64,000 bases of DNA, taken from positions 124,001 through 188,000 of the forward strand of contig JAIUMU010000005.1 of the NCBI GenBank assembly GCA_022565355.1, in the 5' to 3' direction. This DNA comes from Idiomarina sp. GTDB taxonomy: Bacteria > Pseudomonadota > Gammaproteobacteria > Enterobacterales > Alteromonadaceae. Shown piece after piece: positions 8,125 to 16,416 of this stretch (positions are counted from its first letter, which is position 1; each line of letters opens with the position of its first letter). The position numbers and the translations under genes were made by a program. The notes under the pieces are model-generated. The model was not told the origin of the DNA, searched no databases, and was given only the letters and a program-made list of their open reading frames with translations.

Positions 8125-8885
8125 TAGGGTGTTGCTCGAATAAATTTACCTAAATGGAACTTCAAGAGGTGAACATCTTCAGGTGATAGAAGATCGCTTT
8201 GCTTACTTATAAACGATGGAATCGCTTTCGGATTTAAAACCCAAATACGGCTATTGTTCCTGTTATGGCTTGAGCGAACATACCACCCTGGGAAGGTAAC
8301 GATTCCCCGTACATGAATCTTTCTACCCGAGCTTTCCGCTAATAACTCTTTTAACCATGCCGAGGCTGCAGAAACTTGCGGAACTGGGTTTCTTGGTAAC
8401 GGTTTGTTGCCAAACAGTACTTGCTCACCATCAAATGTTAGCTCGGTTTTCCCCGAAGCGGGCTTCTTCATTGTTTTCGTTTCTACAACGTAAACACCAC
8501 TTCGATGAATCACCACATGGTCTAGATTAAAGTTCTCGCCCTGTATATCGTGAAATACTTCAGCGCCATCAGAACGAAGCCGTTCAAGAAACTGCCCCAC
8601 TGCTTTTTCGCCGGCGATTCCTTGTTTAATGGTACCCGCTTCTTTAAACGCTCGGGCGACTTTATAAACAGTCCAAATAACCACCAGCAATGCCATAACT
8701 GAAATCATAAGTGGATTCGGAGGACTATTGCTGTACCACCTAATCCATTCAACTGCGGCAAAAACTAGTGCAAACATCATTATCGTGAGCGGGAAATACA
8801 CTCGCTCCACGGCTATGTCATTTAATCGTACTTCTAACGATTGCCCCGGATTATTCAGAGGCTTACTTTTCAATGGAGATTTCAT
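8124..8885 (-). CDS. NERD (nuclease-related) domain membrane protein
   Basis: A 253-residue protein with two membrane helices at residues about 28-45 and 60-78, then a NERD domain from about 92 to 205. NERD domains are thought to be nuclease-like folds related to PD-(D/E)xK enzymes; the expected pattern is visible as GENFNLDHVVIHRSGVYVVE followed by TK, giving a D...ExK core. The domain should face the cytoplasm. The gene lies 40 bases after the PLD-helicase gene and overlaps the next by one base. NERD proteins often accompany helicases or phage-resistance genes; a nucleic-acid-cleaving role is inference. Confidence 0.8.
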   Translation of the reverse strand: MKSPLKSKPLNNPGQSLEVRLNDIAVERVYFPLTIMMFALVFAAVEWIRWYSNSPPNPLMISVMALLVVIWTVYKVARAFKEAGTIKQGIAGEKAVGQFLERLRSDGAEVFHDIQGENFNLDHVVIHRSGVYVVETKTMKKPASGKTELTFDGEQVLFGNKPLPRNPVPQVSAASAWLKELLAESSGRKIHVRGIVTFPGWYVRSSHNRNNSRIWVLNPKAIPSFISKQSDLLSPEDVHLLKFHLGKFIRATP

Positions 8886-8925
8886 TTTATTCCCTCAAAA
8901 CTCACTACGATGTAGTGTAAAAACA

Positions 8926-11370
8926 TCAGCCTCGAGCTAAATACTCCGCCATTCGCAGTTCACATAGTTCCATTACATGAGCTTCAAACACATTACGCTC
9001 TTCAGTTACGATCTCGAAATTTGGTATTAACCGTTCATCACGTTTCACAAACCATGCATTTGATTCGTTTTTATTCGCACCAGTGTATGCCGCTACTGGG
9101 TTTTTATTCCAATAACCAAGCCATTCTTTACTGCCAGCGCTTAACTCTTTTTCTTTGTCGCTTAAATCACGAGCGAGCGCTTTAGGATATCGATGCAATA
9201 TCTCCCAACTGCGCTCTGCCAGATCGGCCAAAGGAACACCTAGCATTTCATTATCTACTTGCTTAAACCCTTCCAGCTCAACCATGGCTTGTAATAAAAT
9301 GGCTTTAAAGCATTTTGTCATTGCAGTTTGCTCAACCGCTTGGCGCATAAAATCTGCATGGCGTTCAAACAACTCAAGTAATTCCGAATCGTGTTCAAGC
9401 TTAGCCACCATTCCTAGCCAACCACCAAATTGTTCTCGGATTTTGGCCCGGTGATATAGCCCCGCTCGGAAAAATTGCGCAGCAGTTGGGCGATAGCCTA
9501 ATTCAGTGCGCAGATCTTGGTAATCTTCGATAATATTGGCTGGCAGCGCCTTTAAAAGCTGAGCCCAAAAATCAACTACCGCTACATCAAAGTTGATGTG
9601 GCATCCCTCAGGAATAACAGGGTCATCTATTACTGAGCGAATAGTATTACGCGCGCCAGAGGTACCGAGCAAACTCGCAGGTTTTATCAGGAATGAGCGG
9701 TGATTACCGATGAAATCGAGAACTACAACATGCGTTTTTCGCGTTTCTAATGATACTCGCAACCCTCGGCCCAACTGCTGTAAAAAAAGGATTTTCGATT
9801 CTGTGGGCCGCGCCATTAATACGGTATCTACGGAAGGAATATCTGTTCCTTCATTGAACAAATCTACTGAAAAAACAACTTCTAGTTCGCCACTTGCAAG
9901 CTGCTGTAATGCTTCATTTCGGCGCATTTCTGAACCACTATACACCGCTACAGAACGCACACCCCGAGATGCAAAATAGTTCGCCATATAATCAGCATGG
10001 CGTTTCGAAATACAAAAGCCTAGCGTTCTGGTTTGCCGGTGTTGCAGCCAATGATCATAAATGTGCTTTGCACGTTTAATGGTTGCGAATGCTGTTTCTA
10101 ATGCACGAGGATCAAACTTGCCGCTGCGCCAGGGTATTTCCTGATAATCAACATCCGCATCGTAAATGCCGTAGTAATGAAACGGCACTAAAAGCTGTTG
10201 CTCAATGCCATTCACTAAATTGCGTTCAAACACTAAGTTGTTATCGCACAAACTCAAAATATCGGATTGATCTGTGCGCTCAGGCGTTGCGGTTAATCCG
10301 AGCAGAAACTGTGGGGTGAAGTAGCTTAAAAGCTTTTGATAACTTTGGGCTGTAGCATGGTGAAATTCATCTACCACTACATAATCAAAGTGCTCTCGGT
10401 GGAAATCATTAAGGTGAGCTAGCTTCCCAAGGGATTGCACCGATGCAAACAGAAAATCAGCCTCAAGATCTTTGTTATTGCCGTTATAAAAGCCAATGCT
10501 TTTATTCGGAAACAAGGCACTAAAAGTACGTTGGGCCTGTAAAAGGATTTCTTCCCGATGAGCAACAAACAACATAGTTTTTGCTTTGATTTGCTGCACA
10601 TCGAAGGCCGCCAACCAAGTTTTGCCCATACCCGTTGCCATTACTACTAGGCCCCGTTTATTGCCTGCTAAGCGTGTTTCTTGGAGTGCGAGCAGTGCTT
10701 CTGTTTGTGCTTCATTTGGGCTCAAAGGCTCTGGAATGATTTCTTCTTCGCCACCAAGCACTGTTATTAGCGGAGCATTTTGCTGAGTAACCTCTGCAAA
10801 CCGTTGCGTATATTTATCAATTTCTGCACGGGTAAGCAAATGCGCTTCCGGGGCCTCAAAAACCAACGCAAAACTTCGTTGGATATGCTCGAATTCAGCC
10901 AATGATTCTGGTGAGCTGGATAGTAAATCAAAACGTAAGTTCCACTCTAGGCCAGACGTTAAGGCACTTGCACTCAAGTTGCTTGAGCCAACAAATGCAC
11001 TACCTGCCTCCGCAGTTTTCTTCCCATTATCTTCCCGCTCGCGCACGAAAATGTATGATTTCAGGTGAAATGCCTTCCGTTCACTGCATTTATACAGCTT
11101 TACCTCAGCACCACGCTGTTCAAGTAGCAACAGCATTCGTAACGCTTGTGGATGAGTAATATAGAGGTAATTAGAGGTCATGATGCGAACCGAGGCACCA
11201 TTGTTTAATGCATCAATAAGCGGATCGAGCAGTAATGAAACGCCTGAAGGCTGGGCAAACGAAACACAGATATCAATCGCGGTAGCATGGTTAATGGCAT
11301 GCACGAGTTTCGGCAGTAATGGATCTTTATCTGTGCCCGTGGTGAGCAAGTATCCCTTTGCTAATTCCAA
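8926..11370 (-). CDS. PLD-family nuclease / SF2 DEAD-like helicase fusion
   Basis: An 814-residue protein. Residues about 1-165 are a phospholipase-D-type nuclease domain of the BfiI-like kind, with HLK at 102-104 and GSSNLS near 127, followed by an acidic residue in GLEWN. The SF2 helicase core follows: Walker A ATGMGKT (about 244), Walker B DEFHH (334), motif III TATPER (360), motif VI QQLGRGLR (531). A helical C-terminal region of about 250 residues is unassigned. The start is a TTG preceded by GGAG in the end of the methyltransferase gene, three bases away, so the two are coupled. Likely a DNA-processing, possibly phage-restricting enzyme; no experiment is implied. Confidence 0.85.
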   Translation of the reverse strand: MELAKGYLLTTGTDKDPLLPKLVHAINHATAIDICVSFAQPSGVSLLLDPLIDALNNGASVRIMTSNYLYITHPQALRMLLLLEQRGAEVKLYKCSERKAFHLKSYIFVREREDNGKKTAEAGSAFVGSSNLSASALTSGLEWNLRFDLLSSSPESLAEFEHIQRSFALVFEAPEAHLLTRAEIDKYTQRFAEVTQQNAPLITVLGGEEEIIPEPLSPNEAQTEALLALQETRLAGNKRGLVVMATGMGKTWLAAFDVQQIKAKTMLFVAHREEILLQAQRTFSALFPNKSIGFYNGNNKDLEADFLFASVQSLGKLAHLNDFHREHFDYVVVDEFHHATAQSYQKLLSYFTPQFLLGLTATPERTDQSDILSLCDNNLVFERNLVNGIEQQLLVPFHYYGIYDADVDYQEIPWRSGKFDPRALETAFATIKRAKHIYDHWLQHRQTRTLGFCISKRHADYMANYFASRGVRSVAVYSGSEMRRNEALQQLASGELEVVFSVDLFNEGTDIPSVDTVLMARPTESKILFLQQLGRGLRVSLETRKTHVVVLDFIGNHRSFLIKPASLLGTSGARNTIRSVIDDPVIPEGCHINFDVAVVDFWAQLLKALPANIIEDYQDLRTELGYRPTAAQFFRAGLYHRAKIREQFGGWLGMVAKLEHDSELLELFERHADFMRQAVEQTAMTKCFKAILLQAMVELEGFKQVDNEMLGVPLADLAERSWEILHRYPKALARDLSDKEKELSAGSKEWLGYWNKNPVAAYTGANKNESNAWFVKRDERLIPNFEIVTEERNVFEAHVMELCELRMAEYLARG

Positions 11371-11373
11371 TCG

Positions 11374-11976
11374 TTATTCTCCGCTCTCGTGTTGCGGTGA
11401 TTTAACCAAAACCGCATTCAACCACCGCTCATGCTCTCGGCCAGGCCGCGCATCGCCGGTAATCCATGTTTTTTGAATCGTTAAGTTCGTATTCTGTAGC
11501 ACATTGGCGAGTAGCACTTCATTGAGATTGGTGAAGCGGCGGCCTCCGCGTTCTAATTCGTTATCGCCATACTTAAACGAACAGTAAAACACTCCTTGCG
11601 AAGCTAGTTGCGCGGCAAGATGCGAGAACGTAGTGGGTAACTCAGAAAAGGGCACATGCAAAAGAGAAGCACAGGCCCATATTGCTGCTACCGGCTCTAT
11701 GGCCTGAAACTCGGTGAAGGTACATTGCAACGCATTGGCGCCCAGCCGCTGTTGCGCAATGGCAATCAGGGCTTCACTGGCATCGAAGGCTGTAACTTGA
11801 AAGCCTTGGGCTTGAAACGCCAGCGCATCGCGGCCGGTTCCGCATCCTGCATCAACAATGTGTCCGCCTTTTGGAATCAGCGGCAAGAACTCAGCATATA
11901 ACGCCGACATATCTACTTCTGCGGTATCGGCGTGAAATGCGGCTGCATTGGCGTTGTAGTATTCTTTACTCATCAT
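11374..11976 (-). CDS. Class I SAM-dependent methyltransferase
   Basis: A 200-residue Rossmann-fold methyltransferase. Motif I, VDAGCGTGRDALAF, lies at residues about 38-51; acidic motif II follows as VTAFDASEALI, and the later SLLHVPFSELP matches small-molecule methyltransferases rather than DNA modification enzymes (no NPPY or DPPY). It overlaps the CPXCG gene by 11 bases and the helicase gene starts three bases after it. Substrate unknown. Its position suggests it could either be a passenger housekeeping gene or a member of the helicase/NERD system. Confidence 0.8.
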   Translation of the reverse strand: MMSKEYYNANAAAFHADTAEVDMSALYAEFLPLIPKGGHIVDAGCGTGRDALAFQAQGFQVTAFDASEALIAIAQQRLGANALQCTFTEFQAIEPVAAIWACASLLHVPFSELPTTFSHLAAQLASQGVFYCSFKYGDNELERGGRRFTNLNEVLLANVLQNTNLTIQKTWITGDARPGREHERWLNAVLVKSPQHESGE

Positions 11977-12160
11977 CAGTACGCGCCTGAACGTGAAACT
12001 CGCCGTGTTCGCCTTTGAATACCACTAGTTCTATCGGCTGGCAGCAAATTTGGCAATCTACAATCTGCTGCTGGCCAATATCATTAATGGGGTCTATTTC
12101 TAACGAGTTTGGTGCCATGCAATATGGGCAACTAAACTCTTCTTCGTAGGCAAAGCTCAT
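11966..12160 (-). CDS. CPXCG motif-containing cysteine-rich protein
   Basis: A 64-residue protein with two zinc-knuckle-like pairs, CPYC (residues 11-14) and CQIC (36-39), a pattern typical of the small CPXCG family of proteobacteria. Family function is unknown; a zinc-bound cytoplasmic protein is likely. It starts four bases after the lipoprotein gene and ends 11 bases inside the methyltransferase gene. Confidence 0.8.
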   Translation of the reverse strand: MSFAYEEEFSCPYCMAPNSLEIDPINDIGQQQIVDCQICCQPIELVVFKGEHGEFHVQARTDDE

Positions 12161-12164
12161 AACA

Positions 12165-12698
12165 TCACAATACCTTAAATTGCTCCGGTCGGCTCACATG
12201 AATTTGTGTTTGGTAGTAGTACGATTGTGTGCGTTCACCGTTACAGTTAAACCAAATAACTTCACGCTGCACTTCACCCTCAACCTCAATGTGCTTACCC
12301 ACAATTTCATTCAACCAATCGTTACCATATTGGCGGCGTAAATATTGGGCTACCCCGATATCCATGCGCACTGACATGTTCAATTGTTCGCGATAATTCA
12401 ATTCACTGTTCAGGTAAATACGGCGTGAATCACCGCCGATGTTGCGAACCTGCATGCCAAAGGTTCCTGCATAGCTATTGGGTGCACTTTGCGCGGCATA
12501 GATGATGGCTTGGGTTGGATCTATAACCCCTTCACGCACTTCGTGTAATGGCCCTGCGGGTGGCTTACTATCACGGATAAATTCGGCATAAGTAGGTTGT
12601 GTTTCACTGCGTTCAGGCGCAGCTTCATTGGTTGCGGTGCTTTGGCACCCAGTGAGCGCTAACACAGCTACTACAGCCGATAACAGTTTCCGTTGCAT
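12165..12698 (-). CDS. Putative lipoprotein
   Basis: A 177-residue protein with a lipoprotein signal peptide: a charged start MQRK, a hydrophobic stretch and the lipobox LTGC with Cys-19. A Ser/Thr/Glu linker is followed by a folded domain whose end (RQYGNDWLNEIVGKHIEVEG) resembles nucleotide-binding-like OB or YgdI-type lipoproteins only loosely; I assign no function. It is the first gene of the leftward run to 7828 and is divergent from the hydrolase-kynU operon. Confidence 0.7.
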   Translation of the reverse strand: MQRKLLSAVVAVLALTGCQSTATNEAAPERSETQPTYAEFIRDSKPPAGPLHEVREGVIDPTQAIIYAAQSAPNSYAGTFGMQVRNIGGDSRRIYLNSELNYREQLNMSVRMDIGVAQYLRRQYGNDWLNEIVGKHIEVEGEVQREVIWFNCNGERTQSYYYQTQIHVSRPEQFKVL

Positions 12699-12817
12699 TG
12701 TTCATACTCCATGTTTGTTTTAGAAGAATTTATAAGATAGTAGCGATCCTTCTTGGGCGATAACAGTAAAACTATGTTAATAATTATTTCCCTACTCATA
12801 TAACGAGGAAGAAGCTT

Positions 12818-13651
12818 GTGCGCCGTATCCACATTTTCCTATTTAGCTGGCTTTTGTTATTCGCATCAAGCGCTGCAGCTGAGCCCGTAACCTTTCAAGC
12901 ACTGCTAGAACGCTCAACCGCAAGCCCCGATAGCATGGTGCGCTATGGTGGCGAAGAGCCGCAGTTTATTGAGCTGTATATTCCCGCGGCAGCCAACACG
13001 CCGCCGCCGTTAATCGTGTATTTGCACGGTGGTTGTTGGTTAAACAGTTTTGCCGTAGATCATGCGCGGGGCTTTGCCGAGGGCGTGCGCAACGCGGGCT
13101 TTGCGGTAGCCTTGGTAGAATACCGCCGGTTAGATGACGAAGGGGGCGGCTGGCCTGGCACCCTAAACGATATTGAGCGCGCAATTGAAGCGCTTGCTGG
13201 CAACCAGAGTGGCGATTATAACGCCGAGCAAATTACTCTAGTTGGCCATAGCGCCGGGGGGCACTTGGCGCTACTTGCAAGCCAGCCTGAGCGCAATTTG
13301 CCCATTAGCGCGGTGGTTGGCCTAGCTGCAATTACTGATATTGCAGCCTATGCAGCGGGTGAAAGCGGCTGCCAACAATCAGCCGCTCGCTTTATCGCTT
13401 CCTCACCAAGCGATGTTGAGGCGATGAACCCAGTGGCTAACGAGCGCCATGCTGAGGTTATTTTACTGCGCGGCGAAAACGATACCATTGTTGGCCGCGA
13501 GCAACTGCAGCTCGATAATGCCCAAGTAATCCACATCGAAGAAGCCGGACATTTTGATGTAATTCACCTAGGTGCTCCGGCGTTTTCGCTCGTTTTACGC
13601 GTGCTGCAACAACTGCATTCTGAATATACGCCCATAGTGAGCGAGGAATAA
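12818..13651 (+). CDS. Secreted alpha/beta hydrolase upstream of kynureninase
   Basis: A 277-residue alpha/beta hydrolase of the esterase/kynurenine-formamidase-like group. The oxyanion motif HGGCW is near residue 70, the nucleophile elbow GHSAGG near 145, the acid in ENDTIVG and the His in EAGHFDVI near 246. The GTG start follows CGAGGAAG. A clear signal peptide (hydrophobic LFSWLLLFASSAAA, cut before EP) points to the periplasm. It ends two bases before kynU, which would fit N-formylkynurenine hydrolysis, but known formamidases are cytoplasmic, so the substrate is uncertain. Confidence 0.8.
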   Translation: MRRIHIFLFSWLLLFASSAAAEPVTFQALLERSTASPDSMVRYGGEEPQFIELYIPAAANTPPPLIVYLHGGCWLNSFAVDHARGFAEGVRNAGFAVALVEYRRLDDEGGGWPGTLNDIERAIEALAGNQSGDYNAEQITLVGHSAGGHLALLASQPERNLPISAVVGLAAITDIAAYAAGESGCQQSAARFIASSPSDVEAMNPVANERHAEVILLRGENDTIVGREQLQLDNAQVIHIEEAGHFDVIHLGAPAFSLVLRVLQQLHSEYTPIVSEE

Positions 13652-13653
13652 TC

Positions 13654-14883
13654 ATGCCACATCACCAACATCCGCAAGATCCGCTTGCACATGTGCGCGC
13701 GAAATTTCATATTCCGGCCAACACCATTTACCTCGATGGCAATTCGTTAGGCTTGCTCAGCGAAAATGTGCGGGCGCGGGTTGCAGAAACCATGCAACAT
13801 CAATGGGGCAACGATGTAATTACCAGTTGGAATAAGCATGGCTGGATTAACTTGCCGTTAACCGTGGGCGATAAAATTGCCCGCTTAATTGGGGCGCCTG
13901 CCGGCACCACCCTATGCTGTGATTCCATTTCCGTGAACCTATTTAAGATTCTCTGCGCAGCATTGCAAATTAACAGCGGCCGCACCGAGGTGCTTTCTAC
14001 CAAAGATAACTTCCCTACCGATTTATATATGGTGCAGGGGTTGCAGCAATTGCTCGGCGAGCGCTGTACATTGCGATTGGTGCCCGAGCATGAGCTGTTG
14101 GATGCTATTAGCGAGAAAACGGCCGCGGTGCTGGTAACGGAAGTGAACTTCCGCACCGGCCGCAAGTTACCACTGGCCGATTTAAGCGCACGAGCCCGCG
14201 CACAAGGCGCGCTTACCATTCTGGATTTAGCCCACAGCGCAGGCGCGTTTCCCGTGCAGTTGCTCGAGAACGATATCGATTTTGCGGTAGGCTGCACCTA
14301 TAAATATTTGAATGCTGGGCCAGGTGCGCCAGCGTTTTTATACGTGGCACCGAAACATTTGCAGCAACGCACAACGCCGCTGCAACCGCTATATGGCTGG
14401 CTTGGCCACGCTGAACCTTTTGCGTTTACCGCGGAATATGCGCCAGCACAGGGTATTCGCCAATTTCTTACCGGCACTCCGCCAATACTCGCATTGGCCG
14501 CAGTAGATGCAGCACTCGATGTGTTCGCTGATATTGATATGGCCGATGTACGGCAGAAATCGATTGGGTTAAGTGAATATTGGCTAGAGCGCATGGCCGC
14601 AGAGGGTTTATTGGAATTAATGCCCAGTATTTCACCAGCAAACCCAGAAGAACGCGGCAGCCAGCTCGCGTTTCAACATGAAGATGCCTACGCCATTTGC
14701 CAAGCATTAATCGCTGAAGGCGTAATTGCTGATTTTCGCGCACCAGAATACTTGCGCGTTGGTTTTTCAGCGCTGTATAACACCTACGGCGAAGTAGAAA
14801 AGGCAGTGGCTACTCTGGCAGGGGTTGTGCATGAGCAGCGGTATGAGCGGGCCGAGTTTCAAGAGCGCAGTGCGGTTACTTAA
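13654..14883 (+). CDS. kynU: Kynureninase
   Basis: A 409-residue PLP enzyme cleaving kynurenine to anthranilate and alanine in tryptophan degradation. The N-terminal motif IYLDGNSLGLL, the acidic DLAHSAGAFP that contacts the cofactor, and the PLP lysine in GCTYKYLNAGPG (about residue 216) are all present, as is the C-terminal YLRVGFSALYNT. Length matches the family. It follows the secreted hydrolase by two bases; no tryptophan 2,3-dioxygenase gene is in the window, so the pathway must be completed elsewhere. Confidence 0.93.
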   Translation: MPHHQHPQDPLAHVRAKFHIPANTIYLDGNSLGLLSENVRARVAETMQHQWGNDVITSWNKHGWINLPLTVGDKIARLIGAPAGTTLCCDSISVNLFKILCAALQINSGRTEVLSTKDNFPTDLYMVQGLQQLLGERCTLRLVPEHELLDAISEKTAAVLVTEVNFRTGRKLPLADLSARARAQGALTILDLAHSAGAFPVQLLENDIDFAVGCTYKYLNAGPGAPAFLYVAPKHLQQRTTPLQPLYGWLGHAEPFAFTAEYAPAQGIRQFLTGTPPILALAAVDAALDVFADIDMADVRQKSIGLSEYWLERMAAEGLLELMPSISPANPEERGSQLAFQHEDAYAICQALIAEGVIADFRAPEYLRVGFSALYNTYGEVEKAVATLAGVVHEQRYERAEFQERSAVT

Positions 14884-14902
14884 AGAGGAGACCACCCCCT
14901 AT

Positions 14903-15475
14903 ATGTCGCACAACACCATTTTAGAAAACCAACAGCGCCAGCCACTTAACCATCTCGATTCCGTATGGTTGTTTGGCTATGGTTCGTTGATTTATAAAGC
15001 CGATTTTCCCTACTTGCAGCGCAAACCGGCGCGCATTCATGGCTGGCAACGGCGGTTCTGGCAAGGTTCGCATGATCACCGTGGCACTCCGGAAAGCCCG
15101 GGTCGCGTAGCCACTTTAATTGAGGCAGAACAAGAGAGCTGTGTGGGTATGGCATACGAAGTAACACCCGATGTGTTCGAGCACCTCGATCATCGCGAGA
15201 AAAATGGTTATTTGCGGTTTTTCAGTGAATTTGAATGGCTAGATGGTAGTGGCAGTACCGAGGGCTTAGTGTATGTAGCAGGCCCTACCAATGAAGCTTA
15301 CTTAGGCGAGGCAACGGAAGTGGAGATTGCCCATCATATTGCAGGCTCAGTTGGCCCTAGCGGCCCGAATAGTGAATATTTGCTTAAGTTAGCGAATGCC
15401 CTACGTGAGCTGAACGCCCACGATGAGCATGTTTTTGCGATTGAGCGAGCGCTAAGCCAACTAGAGTTCGAATAA
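14903..15475 (+). CDS. ChaC-like gamma-glutamylcyclotransferase
   Basis: A 190-residue protein of the ChaC/GGCT family, which splits gamma-glutamyl peptides (glutathione in ChaC) to 5-oxoproline. The substrate-binding motif VWLFGYGSLIY is at residues about 22-32, and the catalytic Glu is in DHREKNGY. I use the ATG at 14903, because upstream starts run into kynU and an AGGAG lies at 14886-14890 between the genes. It is 19 bases downstream of kynU, so probably in the same transcript, though no metabolic link is obvious. Confidence 0.85.
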   Translation: MSHNTILENQQRQPLNHLDSVWLFGYGSLIYKADFPYLQRKPARIHGWQRRFWQGSHDHRGTPESPGRVATLIEAEQESCVGMAYEVTPDVFEHLDHREKNGYLRFFSEFEWLDGSGSTEGLVYVAGPTNEAYLGEATEVEIAHHIAGSVGPSGPNSEYLLKLANALRELNAHDEHVFAIERALSQLEFE

Positions 15476-15574
15476 AAGATACATTAGTTTAAATTCGAGG
15501 ATTACAGTATAATAATTAAACAGTGGGGCGTAATTGCTTCAGTAGTCGTTAACTATCGATTTGTAGGCGGAGAA

Positions 15575-16312
15575 GTGCTTAAGCCAAAAATCATCGTTCC
15601 AGAACGTTTTATTCATCAGCAGTTCATCACTCCAGGTGCCGAATTTGGGGTGCTATGCTGGAATACGCAAAAACTTACCCAAACATTAAACTTTCAACTC
15701 ACGCTTGCGCGCGTATTGGAAGAATTCCCAAGCCTATTCTTATTGCTGCAAGAAGCAAAGTTAGCTTCAAAAAACGATTGGCACCTACCGCACTGGTCTT
15801 ATGCGCTAGCGCCCAATATGCAAACGAAACGCTCCAGCTATGGTGTTTTAACAGCCAGCCAGTATGCGTTTAGCGATATACAGCCCGGGCTTACACGCCA
15901 TCGAGAGGGCATGTTTGCCACTCATAAAAGCTATATGCTTTCGTACCACCCTCTCCCAGATGATCGATCACTGCTGATTGTGAATGTGCATGCTATAAAT
16001 TTTGTAAGAGCAAGCCACTTTCAGCGAGAAATAGAGTTACTCCGAGCTGAGCTTTTACACCACAAAGGCCCACTTATTGTTGCTGGCGATTTCAACGTGT
16101 GGAATCGGCAACGGCGTTTGCACCTGCTCCGCTTCTGCCGCAGCGTAGGTTTACGCCAAGCGAACATGTTCGATGCCCACCACATTAAAGCCTACCGTGA
16201 GCATCCACTAGATTTTATCTTTTATCGCGATCTGGGGCTTAAAGAAGCTACCGCAATCGACACCACAACGGTATCCGACCATAACCCCATTTATGCACGG
16301 TTTGTGTTGTGA
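15575..16312 (+). CDS. Endonuclease/exonuclease/phosphatase family protein
   Basis: A 245-residue cytoplasmic protein with the EEP fold (DNase I/APE1-like). Key residues are visible: Asn in LCWNTQKL (about 29), Glu in LLLQEAKL (about 62), GDFNVW (about 170-175) and the final SDHNPIYARF. These bind the divalent metal and activate water for phosphodiester or phosphomonoester hydrolysis. GTG start behind GGCGGAG. Substrate cannot be read from sequence; similar proteins of this size (UPF0294/YafD-like) remain uncharacterised. Confidence 0.85.
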   Translation: MLKPKIIVPERFIHQQFITPGAEFGVLCWNTQKLTQTLNFQLTLARVLEEFPSLFLLLQEAKLASKNDWHLPHWSYALAPNMQTKRSSYGVLTASQYAFSDIQPGLTRHREGMFATHKSYMLSYHPLPDDRSLLIVNVHAINFVRASHFQREIELLRAELLHHKGPLIVAGDFNVWNRQRRLHLLRFCRSVGLRQANMFDAHHIKAYREHPLDFIFYRDLGLKEATAIDTTTVSDHNPIYARFVL

Positions 16313-16338
16313 AAAAGAACTTTCCAATTCGAGATCCC

Positions 16339-16367
16339 TTGACAAAATCCAAACGTAATCTTAAATC
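16339..16367 (+). promoter_or_regulatory. Putative sigma-70 promoter of mipA-like gene
   Basis: TTGACA (16339-16344), a 17-base spacer and TAAATC (16362-16367) lie 50-78 bases before the ATG of the MipA/OmpV gene. The -35 box is perfect, the -10 is moderate. Confidence 0.45.
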
Positions 16368-16416
16368 AAATATCATCAACTCGGAGTTCTCCGAACTTAC
16401 ATAGGCAAAGTTCTAC

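Noticed and set aside
11374..11976. DNA methyltransferase in the helicase operon
   Set aside because: Motif I is present but no NPPY/DPPY or PCQ motif; small-molecule or protein methylation is equally possible.
14825..14902. Longer start for the ChaC-like gene
   Set aside because: The extra 26 residues are encoded within kynU and do not resemble the family; AGGAG before 14903 supports the shorter form.
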